The notes below the pieces were generated by a model. It saw only the letters and a program-made list of their open reading frames with translations, had not been told where the DNA came from and ran no database searches. A stretch of 64,000 bases of DNA, taken from the NCBI RefSeq assembly GCF_012935695.1, contig NZ_CP052859.1:1591001-1655000 (forward strand). Direction: 5' to 3'. This stretch comes from Pseudomonas sp. ADAK18 (GTDB taxonomy: Bacteria > Pseudomonadota > Gammaproteobacteria > Pseudomonadales > Pseudomonadaceae). Positions 51,260-62,300 of the stretch are shown here, piece by piece (position 1 is the stretch's first letter; every line of letters starts with the position of its first letter). A program made the position numbers and the translations under genes.

Positions 51260-53068
51260 TCAGGCCTTGTCGGATTCCTCTTCCAATCGATCCATCTCAA
51301 ACAACCGTGCCAGTTCCGTCCGGGCTTCCTGGGCGCTCTGCATGACCTTGGCGGCGTCGTCATACACCGCATGTTGGGCGGCCAGCAGTTGCAGGTCGTG
51401 GTTTTTGAAGCGGGTGATCCGTGCATCCGCCTGAGCCTGGCTCAAGCCCAGGCCCAATAGGGTACGACGGCTCATTTCCAGGCTGGAGTAGAAGGTTTCG
51501 CGCACCGGTTGAGCATCCAGGTCCACCAGGCGATGAACGTGCTGACGGTTACGGGCCCGGGCAATGATCTTCATGTGCGGATAGAGCTTGCGCACCAGTT
51601 CAGCGGTTTTGATGTTGATCTCGGGATCATCCATGGCGATCACGAAAAACTCCGCCTGGTCGACCTTCGCGGCGTGGAGAATTTCCGGGCGCTGCGGGTC
51701 GCCGTAGAACACCGGCATGCCGCCGAAGCTGCGGGTCAGTTCGATGGTTTCCACCGAGGTGTCGAGGGCGATAAACGAGATATTTTGCGCCCGTAGGATC
51801 CGCGCCACGATCTGTCCCATCCGGCCCATACCGGCGATCACCACCCGGGGCGCATCGCCTTCGATGGCGCGGTATTCCTCGGGCACGTCCACCGGCTTGT
51901 TCTTGGGTTTGAACAGCTTCGGGCACAGCAACAGCAGCAGCGGCGTCACCGCCATCGACAGGGTGATGGTCAGTACCAGGATGTCGTACAGGTGGGGTTC
52001 GAACAGGCCCTGGTCGCGGCCAATCTTGAATACCACGAAGGCAAATTCACCACCGGCCGCCAACACCACACCCAGGCGCAGCGCGCTTTCGCGGTTGAGA
52101 TCACCGGCCAGGCGGCCCACGCAAAACAACAGCGGCAGCTTGATGCCGATCAGCAGCAGCGTCAGCCCCAGCACAATCACCGGAGCGCTGAACAGCAGGC
52201 TGATATTGGCGCCCATGCCGACGCTGATAAAAAACAGCCCCAACAGCAGGCCCTTGAACGGTTCGATTTGCGATTCAAGTTCATGACGGTATTCGGAGTC
52301 TGCCAGCAGCAAACCGGCGAGGAATGCGCCTAAGGCCATGGACACGCCCACCAACTCCATCAACCACGCGGTGCCGATCACCACCAGCAAGGCGGTGGCG
52401 GTGGACACTTCCCGCAAGCCGGTCTTGGCGACGATGCGAAATACCGGCCGCAACAGGTAACGTCCGCCGATGATCACCACGACGATGCTGCCCAACACCT
52501 GTAAGCCGTGATTGAGGTCCTGGGCCGGGGTGGTGGTGTGGTCGCCGCCGGCGAGCAGCGGCACCATGGCGATCAATGGGATCGCCGCGATGTCCTGGAA
52601 CAGCAGAATGGCAAACGCCAACCGTCCGTGAGGCTGGTTCAGTTCCTTGCGCTCGGCCAGGCTTTGCAGGCCGAAGGCGGTGGAAGACAGCGCAAGGCCC
52701 AGGCCCAACACAATCGCACTGTTCCACGACTGGCCAAACCCCCACAGCGCCACCACGCCAATCACTGTGCCGGTGAGCAGCACTTGGGCCAAGCCCACGC
52801 CAAACACCGCCTTGCGCATCACCCATAAACGTCTGGGCGAGAGTTCCAGGCCGATGATGAACAGCAGCAACACCACCCCCAGTTCGGAGAACTGCGCGAC
52901 GCTTTGCGGGTTGCCCACCAGGCCCAATACCGATGGGCCGATGATCACACCGGCCAGCAGATAACCCAGTACCGCGCCCAGCTGCAAGCGCTTGGCCAAC
53001 GGCACGGTCAGCACGGCGGCGAAGAGGAACACCACGGCTGCTTGTAACAGGTTGCCTTCATGGGGCAT
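51260..53068 (-). CDS. Kef-type monovalent cation:proton antiporter (CPA2)
   Basis: Predicted 602-residue inner-membrane antiporter. Residues 1-390 form about 12 membrane segments with GYLLAGVIIGPSVLG, ELGVVLLLFIIGLELSP and AILLFQDIAAIPLIAMVPLL (the Asp of the ion site). Residues about 405-525 are an RCK/TrkA-N domain beginning VVIAGMGRMGQIVARIL. A helical tail follows. It resembles KefB/KefC, which release K+ to protect against electrophiles under glutathione-adduct control. No KefF or KefG partner lies next to it. The ATG at 53068 has GGAG upstream. Confidence 0.9.
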   Translation of the reverse strand: MPHEGNLLQAAVVFLFAAVLTVPLAKRLQLGAVLGYLLAGVIIGPSVLGLVGNPQSVAQFSELGVVLLLFIIGLELSPRRLWVMRKAVFGVGLAQVLLTGTVIGVVALWGFGQSWNSAIVLGLGLALSSTAFGLQSLAERKELNQPHGRLAFAILLFQDIAAIPLIAMVPLLAGGDHTTTPAQDLNHGLQVLGSIVVVIIGGRYLLRPVFRIVAKTGLREVSTATALLVVIGTAWLMELVGVSMALGAFLAGLLLADSEYRHELESQIEPFKGLLLGLFFISVGMGANISLLFSAPVIVLGLTLLLIGIKLPLLFCVGRLAGDLNRESALRLGVVLAAGGEFAFVVFKIGRDQGLFEPHLYDILVLTITLSMAVTPLLLLLCPKLFKPKNKPVDVPEEYRAIEGDAPRVVIAGMGRMGQIVARILRAQNISFIALDTSVETIELTRSFGGMPVFYGDPQRPEILHAAKVDQAEFFVIAMDDPEINIKTAELVRKLYPHMKIIARARNRQHVHRLVDLDAQPVRETFYSSLEMSRRTLLGLGLSQAQADARITRFKNHDLQLLAAQHAVYDDAAKVMQSAQEARTELARLFEMDRLEEESDKA

Positions 53069-53380
53069 TGCGTACTCCAGGATCTTTTACCTAATCAATA
53101 GGGTGCTATTAGAGCGCTTTTTTACGTGCTGAAATCTGAATTTTTGCCGAGGGATAGCCCTTTGCCATCCGTATTTGCAGGCTCTCAGGCATTTCTGGCG
53201 AAGAAAGAACGAAAGTATTAATACCATTTATTTCAATGACTTTTGTGCGGCCAACTACCGTTTTGACAACTAGGAACAGTTGACCACGGTATCAGGCAGT
53301 TCGAATTCGATGCGTGTTGGCTCTTTGGTGACCCCCCGCGTGCACACGGACGAAAAGCTTGAACCACAAAGGAGATGAGT
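53069..53380. promoter_or_regulatory. Intergenic region upstream of the giant adhesin
   Basis: The 312 bases between the divergent antiporter and adhesin genes are AT-richer than the flanks and contain a perfect ten-base palindrome GTATTAATAC (53215-53224). No RNA, small gene or known operator is recognised. Promoters for both genes should lie here. Confidence 0.4.
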
Positions 53381-56300
53381 GTGGAACGATCATTTGCGAC
53401 TGCCGCTGCCCCCCGTATTTCTCCCCTCTATCTCGCTATTCGCCTCGGTGTTGCCGGGTTGGTGATTGGCCTCGCCAGCCCTGAAGTGCTGGCTGCCTGT
53501 ACGCCGGCAAACCCAGCGGACGGTACCACGGTGACGTGCACGGGGGTGCCGTCACTGCCGTTGTTCTTGAATACCTTTTCCAGCGCAGCCAATGGCCTGA
53601 TCGTCAATGTCAACGCAGGCGCGCAGCTCAACGCAACGCTGGCTGGCACGGCATTGAGCCTGACGGGCAATAACGTGACGTTGAATAACTCCGGCACGGT
53701 TGACCCGTCGTTGCTCGGCCTGGTGACGGCGTTAAGTGGCGGCGTGGTGGTGGGCAACACTACGGCCAGCACGGTGAACATCACCAACTCGGTCACCGGG
53801 ATTATCCGCGGTACCGGCAACCTCCTGGGGGTAAACCTGGCATCGCTGGGGGGCCTGGCACTTAACGTCATCAACGGCACTGCCGGTTCTGGCGGTACCA
53901 CCACTATCACCAACAATGGCACCATTGAATCCTCTTCACTGCTCGGCCTTAGCCTGTTCAGCTCCGATACCCCGGTGATCGCGGTGCAGGGCGGCGGACC
54001 GGTCCACATGGTCAACAACGGTACCCTGACCGGGCGCGTTGCATTCGAAACCTCTGCCTCGGGCAACACCTTCGTCAACACCGGGAGCATTGCCGGCGGC
54101 GTGTCGATGGGCGCCAGCAGCACCAACACCTTTACCGCCGTTACCGGGTCGACCATTTCCGCCGCCGGTGGCCTCGGGCTCAGTTTGGGCGGCCTGCTCG
54201 GCGTTGAGCTGACGTTTGCCCCTACCGGCCAGGTAGACGGTGGCGCCACCGGCAGCAACACCTTGATCCTGCAAAACCCCCTCGGTGTGGGCGGTGGCAC
54301 TTCGGGCGCCGGTACGGCATCGAGTGCCAATTACGTCAACTTCAACAACCTGACCGTCAACAGTGGCACCTGGGCCTTGCAAGGCCCGCTGATCAGCGGT
54401 AGCGCCACCCTCAATGGCGGTGTTGCACAGTTCAACGACAGCGGCACATTCGGTACCGGTGTCCTGACCTCCAATGGTGGGGCGATCCAAGCGAGTAATG
54501 CGGGCCTGACACTCAATAACTTGATGACCCTGGGCACGGGGGGGCTGAGCATTCTAGGCGCCAACGGGATGACGTTGGGAGGTGTGCTGTCGGGCACTGG
54601 CAGCCTGATCAAGTCCGGCACTGGTCAACTCATCCTCAATGGTGCCAACTCCTACAGCGGCGGTACCACGCTGAATGGCGGCAGCGTGCAAGTGGGTAAC
54701 GCCCTGGCGCTTGGCTCGGGCGCAGTGACGGTCGCCGGAGCGTCAACCCTGGCCGCACCAGGCACCGTTAGCCTGGCCAACGCGTTCACCCTCAACAACG
54801 CCCTGACCACCAGCGGCACCGGAGCGTTGGCCCTCAGCGGCAACCTCACGGGGGCCGGTGGCCTCAATGTAAACGGTAGCGGTGGCCTGACTCTGAGTGG
54901 CAACAACGCCGGTTACACCGGTCCTACCGGTTTGAACGCCGGTATCTTGACCCTCGGCAGTGGCAATGCGCTGGGTTCGGGGGCGCTGAGCGTCAACGGT
55001 GTCGCCAGCCTGGATACCACCGCAGCAGCCACGCTGAACAACAACGTGACCCTCAACGCCAACCTGACGACCGTTGGCAGCAACCCGCTGACCCTTGGCG
55101 GAGTGATCTCGGGAGCCGCCGGAATCATCAAAAATGGCCTCGGGGCCCTGACGCTGACTGGCAACAATGCTTACCAAGGCCCAACCGCCCTCAATGGCGG
55201 CACACTGTTGCTGGGTTCCAATACCGCCTTGGGCACAGGCGTGTTGAACGCGGCGGCAGGCACAACCCTGGACGCCACCACGGGCGTCACCCTGGGCAAC
55301 GCCCTCAACCTGGCGGGTAACCTGACACTCGGCGGCAGCCAGGCGATGACCCTGACCGGCGTCGTCAATGGCATCGGCGGCCTGATCAAAAACGGCGCCG
55401 GCGCCCTGACCCTCAGTGGCAACAACGGCTTTCTGGGTAATACAGCGCTGAACGCAGGCTCTTTGATCCTGGGCAGCAACAACGCGCTGGGCCCGATTGG
55501 AACCTTGAGTACCGCCAACAACACCACCTTGGATACCAGTGGGGCGGTGACGTTGGGCAATGCGCTGAATGTCACCGGCAACTTGAATTTGGGCGGCAGC
55601 AACAACCTGACGTTGGGCGGTGTCATCGGCGGTACGGGCGGCCTGACCAAAAACGGCGCGGCCAACCTGATTGTCAATGGCGCCAACACCTTCCTTGCCG
55701 GCACCGTCCTCAATGGCGGGACCTTGACCGTCAACAATAACAACGCACTGGGCACCGGCAACTTGACCGTCAGCGGTGCGGGCACCCTGGACAACGCAAT
55801 TGGCATCAACCTGGCCAACGGCATCGACCTCAACGCCGACTTGACCCTCGCCGGCACCAACGGTTTGACCCTGGGCGGTGTGATCGGCGGCACCAACCAG
55901 TTGATCAAGAATGGCGCGGGCTTGCTGACTCTCAATGGCGCTAACACCTTCCAGGGCGGTACTACCCTGAACGCCGGTGGCCTGAACCTGGGCAACGGCG
56001 CGGCGCTGGGCACTGGCGCGTTGACCGTGGCCGGCGCTGCCAGCCTGGATACCGGCGCCGGGCTGACGGCCAACAACGCTATCAACCTCAACGCTAACTT
56101 GACCCTCAACGGCAGCAATCCCCTGACTTTGGGTGGCGTGATCGGTGGTGCGGCCGGCCTGATCAAGGCCGGCGCGTCGAGCCTGACCCTCAATGGCGCC
56201 AACACCTACGCCGGCGCTACCGCGTTGAACGGAGGGTCGCTGATTGTCGGTTCCAATACGGCGTTGGGTATCGGCGCATTGAACACAGCGGGCGGCACCA

Positions 56301-59300
56301 CTCTGGATGCCAGTGCGGCCATTTCCCTGGGTAATAACATCAACCTGGGCGGCACCCTGTCCCTCGGCGGCAGCAACGCTCTGACCCTCAACGGTAATGT
56401 GAATGGCGTCGGCGGCCTGACCAAAAATGGTGCCGCAGACCTGACCCTCAATGGCAATAACGGTTACCTGGGCAACACCGCACTGAACAGCGGCAAACTG
56501 ATAGTGGGCTCCAATACCGCCCTGGGCATTGGCGCGTTGAACGCGGTAGGCAACACCACGCTGGACGCCAATACCGCCGTCAGCCTGAACAACCTGCTCA
56601 ACCTGGGCGGAGCCTTGAACATTGGCGGCAGCGCCGACTTGACCTTGAACGGCGTGGTCAATGGCCTCGGGGGCAGCCTGGTCAAGAACGGTACCGCCAA
56701 CCTGGTGCTCAATGGAAACAACGGCTACCTCGGCGGCACCACCCTCAATGCGGGTACCCTGACGGCCGGCAGCAACGCCGCACTGGGCCTCGGCGGCCTG
56801 ACCGTTGGTGGCGCGGCCACTCTGGACAGCAACACAGGGGTCACCTTGAGCAACAACGTGGCCTTGAACGCTAACCTGACCCTTGGCGGCAGCAATGCCC
56901 TGACCTTGGGTGGTTTGATCAGCGGCGCAGGTGGCCTGATCAAGAATGGCGCGGGCAACCTGACCCTCAACGGCATCAACACCTTTCAGGGCGGTACCAA
57001 CCTCAATGCCGGTGCCCTGACCCTGGGCAACGCGGGCGCCCTGGGCGGCGGCTCCTTGATCGTTGGCGGCGCCGCGACCCTGGACAACAGCGCAGCCTTC
57101 ACCTTGGGCAATAACATCGCCCTCAATGGCGACTTGACCCTGGCAGGCAACAACAACCTCAACCTTGGCGGTGTCATCAGCGGCGCCAGCGCCTTGATCA
57201 AAAATGGTTTGGCCGACCTGACTCTGAGCGGTAACAACACCTTTACCGGGCCGTTGAATGTCGTCTCCGGCAGCCTCACTACCGTCGGCACCGGCGCCTT
57301 GGGCAACACCTCCGGCGCCAACATCAGCGCCGGGGCCAGCCTCAACCTCGGTTCCGACAGCAGCCTGGCGACCTTGGCCGGCAGCGGTGGTTTGCAGATT
57401 GGCGCTGGCACCACGTTGAGCGTGGGCGGTGTCAACAGCACCAGCACCTTTGACGGTAGCCTCACCGGCACCGGCAGCCTGGACAAAATCGGCACCGGCA
57501 CCCTCAATCTCAGCGGCATCAATGGGCTCACCGGTAACACCGCGGTCAACGGCGGTACCTTGAACCTCACCGGCCCCCTGGGCAGTGCCCTGGTCGACGT
57601 CAATAGCGGCGGTACCTTTACCGGCACTGGCTCGGTGCTGGGTACGCTGAATATCAACAATGGCGGCCACCTAGCCTTGAGCAGCGGCAATACGTTGTCT
57701 GCTGGCGTATTGAACATGGGCGCCGGTGGCAACCTGGACGTCGCTCTCGGTGCGCCATCCCTCACGTCCTTGCTCAACGTCGGCGGCAACGTGAACCTCG
57801 CCGGCAACCTGAATGTGACCGACGCCGGTGGTTTTGGCGCGGGTACCTATCGCCTGATCAACTACACCGGCGGCCTGACCGGTGGGTTGACAGTGGCTGG
57901 TGTTCCCGTGGGCTTTGGCCTCGGCGATCTGCTGGTACAGACCTCCGTCGGTAACCAGGTCAACCTGGTGGTAGCGGCGCCGAATATTCGGTTCTGGGAT
58001 GGCAGCCAGTCCGTCGCCAACGGCGTCGTGGATGGCGGCACCGGCAACTGGACCGCTGGCGGCTCCAATTGGACCTCGGCCGACGGCCTGACCAACTCAC
58101 CTTGGGCCAGCGGTTTTGCGGTATTCACGGGTGCGGCGGGGACCGTTACCGTGCAAGGCCCGCAAGCCTTTACCGGCCTGCAATTTGTCACCGATGGCTA
58201 CAATCTGGTCAGCGGCGCGGGTGGGCAATTGACCGCGATCAATGGTGGTACCGGCAATGTGTCGCTGCGAGTTGACCCGGGCGCTACCGCGACTATCGGC
58301 GTCAATATCGACGGCGCCGGCACCCTGAATAAACTCGACACCGGCACCCTGGTACTCGGTGGCGCCAACACCTATACCGGCGGCACCTTACTCAACGGCG
58401 GCACCTTGGTGGTCGGTAGCAACACGGCGCTGGGCACCGGCCAGTTGACCGCTGTGGTGGGCACGACGCTGGACAGCAATGCGGCAGTGACGCTGGGTAA
58501 TGACGTTGCCCTTGCCGGTAACCTGACTGTCGGCGGCAGCAACGCCCTGACCCTGAATGGGGTGGTCAATGGCGTTGGCGGCCTGATCAAAAATGGCGCT
58601 GCGAACCTGACCCTGGGCGGTGCTAACACCTACCTCGGCGTCACCGCACTGAATGCCGGCGGCCTGATCCTGGCGTCCAATACTGCACTGGGTGGCAGTG
58701 TGCTGAATGCCGCGGGCGGCACCACGCTGGATGCAAGCAGCGCCGTCACTGTCGCCAACGCCATCAACCTGGCGGGCGACCTGGGCATAGGCGGTACGGC
58801 TGACCTGACCCTGAACGGACCTGTCGCGGGGATCGGCAGCCTGACCAAGAACGGTACGGCTAACCTGACCCTCAATACGGTCAACGGCTTCCTCGGTGGC
58901 ACCACACTTAATGCCGGTACCTTGACAGTGGGCAATGCCCTGGCTCTCGGGCTGGGCAACCTGACTGTCGGCGGTGCTTCGACCCTCGACAACAACACGC
59001 CGCTGGCCCTCGGTAACAATGTGATGCTGAACGCCAACCTGGCGGTGGCCGGCAGTAATGACCTGACCCTGGGCGGCGTGCTCAGCGGCACGGGTGCCCT
59101 GACCAAAAACGGCGCCGCCAACCTGACCCTCAATGGAGCCAACACCTATCAGGGCGGGACCACTCTCAATGCGGGCACGTTGACCTTGGGCAATGCCACT
59201 GCTCTGGGTAGCGGCGCCTTGACGGTGGCTGGCACCGCCGGGCTGACCAACAGCGCACCGTTGGTTCTGGCTAATGCGGTCAATGTCAATGGCGGGCTGA

Positions 59301-62300
59301 CGGTGTCCGGGGTTAACAACCTGACGTTGACCGGTCCTCTGGCGGGCAACGGCACCCTGACCAAACAGGGCATCGCTGACCTGACCTTGAGCGGCAACAA
59401 CACCTTCGGTGGCCTGTTCGATGTACAGGTGGGCAGCCTGACCACTGTTGGTAGCTCAGCCCTGGGCAACAATGCCGGGGTCAATCTGGCGACGGGCGCG
59501 TCTCTCAACCTCGGCGCTTCGACCAGCCTGGGTAGGCTGACCGGCAGCGGCACCACAGCAGTCGGTGGCGGCAGCACCCTGAGTATCGGCGGCGGTAACC
59601 TGAGCAGCACCTTCGGTGGCAGCCTGAATGGCGCCGGAGGTCTGGACAAAGTCGGCACCGGCACCCTGACTCTCGGTGGCATCAGCGGCTTGACTGGCGA
59701 CACGCTGGTCAGCGGTGGCACCCTGAACGTCAACGGTTCCCTGGCCAGCGGCAACGTCGGCGTCGGCAGCGGTGCCACCCTGGGCGGCACCGGTACCCTG
59801 GCAGGGTTGGTGAATGTCGCCGATGGCGGCCACCTGGCGGTCAACTCTGGCAACACCCTGACGGTCGGCGGCCTGGTACTGGGCGCCAACGCCAACCTGG
59901 ATGTGGGCCTCGGCGCACCGTCCACCGGCGGTACGGCATTGGTCCATGTGGGCGGCAACCTGACCCTAGACGGTACCCTCAATGTCAGCGATATCGGCGG
60001 CTTCGGCACCGGGATTTACCGGTTGTTCGACTACACCGGCGCTCTGACCAACAACGGTCTGCAATTGGGCAGCCTGCCGGTCAATATTTCCCCCGGTAGC
60101 CTTGACCTGCAAACCGCCGTCGGCAGCCAGATCAACCTGCTGGTCAGTGGCACTACCAACGTGCAGTTCTGGGACGGTAGCCAGACCACTGGCAACGGCG
60201 CAGTGGACGGCGGCACCGGCAGTTGGAATGGCACCGGCACCAACTGGACTGGGGTCAATGGCTCGTTCAACTCGGCGTGGGCACCCAATAGCTTCGCGGT
60301 GTTCCAGGGCACGGCCGGTACGGTCACCGTGGACGGTCCGCAAGCCATCACCGGCCTGCAATTCGTCACCGACGGCTACAACGTAGTGGGCGGCGCGGCG
60401 GGGGCCTTGACCCTGTTCAACGGCACTGGCGGCAACACCGCTGTGCGGGTCGACCCCAACGTGACCGCGACCCTGGGTGTGACCCTCGATGGCGGCGGCA
60501 CCCTGGCCAAACTCGACGCCGGCACCCTGGTGCTTAACGGCGCCAACACCTACACCGGCGGCACGGCCCTCAATGGCGGTACGCTGATTATCGGTAACAA
60601 CAGCGCCCTGGGTACGGGGCTGCTGACCACGTCCAACGGCACCACCCTGGACAGCAACGCAGCGATCACCTTGGCCAATGGCGTCACCGTCAACGGTGCG
60701 CTGACGGTGGGCGGCACTAACGCACTGACCCTGGCGGGCACCGTGGCCGGCACTGGCAGCTTGATCAAGAACGGCATTGCCGCCTTGACCCTGAACGGCG
60801 CCAACACTTACACCGGGCCAACCGCGCTGAACGCCGGTGGCCTGATTCTCGGGTCCAACACCGCACTCGGCGCAGGTGCCTTGAATGCGGCAGCGGGTAC
60901 TACCCTCGATACCAACACTGGCGTGACCCTGGCCAATAACGTAACGGTGGCCGGCAACCTGGGCATTCTCGGCACCTCCGACCTGACCCTCAACGGTCTG
61001 GTCACCGGCGCTGGCGGGCTGACCAAAAGCGGGGCGGGCAATCTGATCCTCAACGGTGCCAACGGCTATGTCGGTGGCACCCAACTGAACGCAGGCTCCC
61101 TGACCCTTGGCAACAACACCGCCATCGGCACCGGCGCCTTGCTGGTCAATGGCCCTGCCACGCTGGACAACAGTGCGGCGCTGGTGCTGGCCAACAACGC
61201 CACGCTCAATGGCAACCTGACGGTGGCGGGCAGCAACGGCCTGACCCTCAATGGTGTCGTCGACGGTGCGGCGCAGTTGATCAAAAACGGTGGTGCCGAC
61301 CTGACGCTCAACGGCGCCAACACCTACAGCGGCGGTACGGCGCTGAATGCCGGTTCGCTGACGCTGGGCAACACCACGGCGCTGGGTTCCGGCGCCTTGA
61401 CGGTTGGCGGTGCGGCGACCCTGGATAACAGCGTTCCACTGGTGCTGGCCAACGCGGTCAATCTCAACGGCGACCTGTCGGTAGCCGGCAACAATAACCT
61501 GACCCTGGCCGGTGTAGTGGCAGGGGCGGGCGGCTTGATCAAAAACGGTGGTGCGGACCTGACCCTGAGCGGTAACAACACCCTGACCGGGCCGTTGAGT
61601 GTGCTGGGTGGCAGTCTCACTACCGTGGGCAACGGCGCTCTGGGCAACACCTCCGGCGTGACCGTTGGCAGCGGCGCGGCTCTCAACCTGGGCGGTAATG
61701 CCAGCCTCAACACCCTGGCCGGTAACGGCGCGGTGCAAGTGGCGGGCGGCAGCACCTTGGCAGTGGGCGGCAGCAACCTGGACAACACCTTCGGCGGCTC
61801 ACTGGGCGGTGCAGGCAACCTCGACAAGAACGGCACCGGTACGCTCAACCTGACCGGCACCAATGGCATCAGCGGCGCGGCCAACGTCAACGGCGGCACC
61901 TTGAATGTTGGCGGAACCCTGGCCAGCGGCACAGTGGCCGTCAACAGCGGCGCGACCCTGACCGGTACCGGTTCGCTGGCGGGCGCGGTGACGGTGGCCG
62001 ACGGTGGCCATATCGGCCTGACCTCCGGCAGTACCTTGTCGGTAGGCTCGCTGGCACTTGGCGCCAACGCCAACCTCGACGTCGGCCTGGGTACTCCGAC
62101 CGTGGGCGGTGGCAGCGGCCTGTTGAATGTCGGCGGCAACCTGACGTTAGACGGTAACCTCAATGTCACCGATATCGGCGGCTTTGGCAGCGGCGTCTAC
62201 AACCTCATCAACTACGGCGGCGCCCTGACCGATAATGGCCTGACCGTTGGTACCGTCCCAGGCAGCGTGGCACCGGGCGATCTGCAAGTGCAGACCGCGA

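Noticed and set aside
53381..53500. LAAC at residues 37-40 of the adhesin considered as a lipobox
   Set aside because: It fits the pattern, but a second Cys follows 13 residues later, which is common in autotransporter passengers as a disulfide pair, and the hydrophobic segment is longer than a lipoprotein signal.
54743..57670. Long minus-strand open frames opposite the adhesin (up to 975 codons; similar ones at 59966-61738 and 62147-63511)
   Set aside because: They mirror the 86-residue repeat period of the plus-strand gene, have low-complexity Gln/Gly/Ala/Val composition and no domain. They are a by-product of repetitive GC-rich codons.
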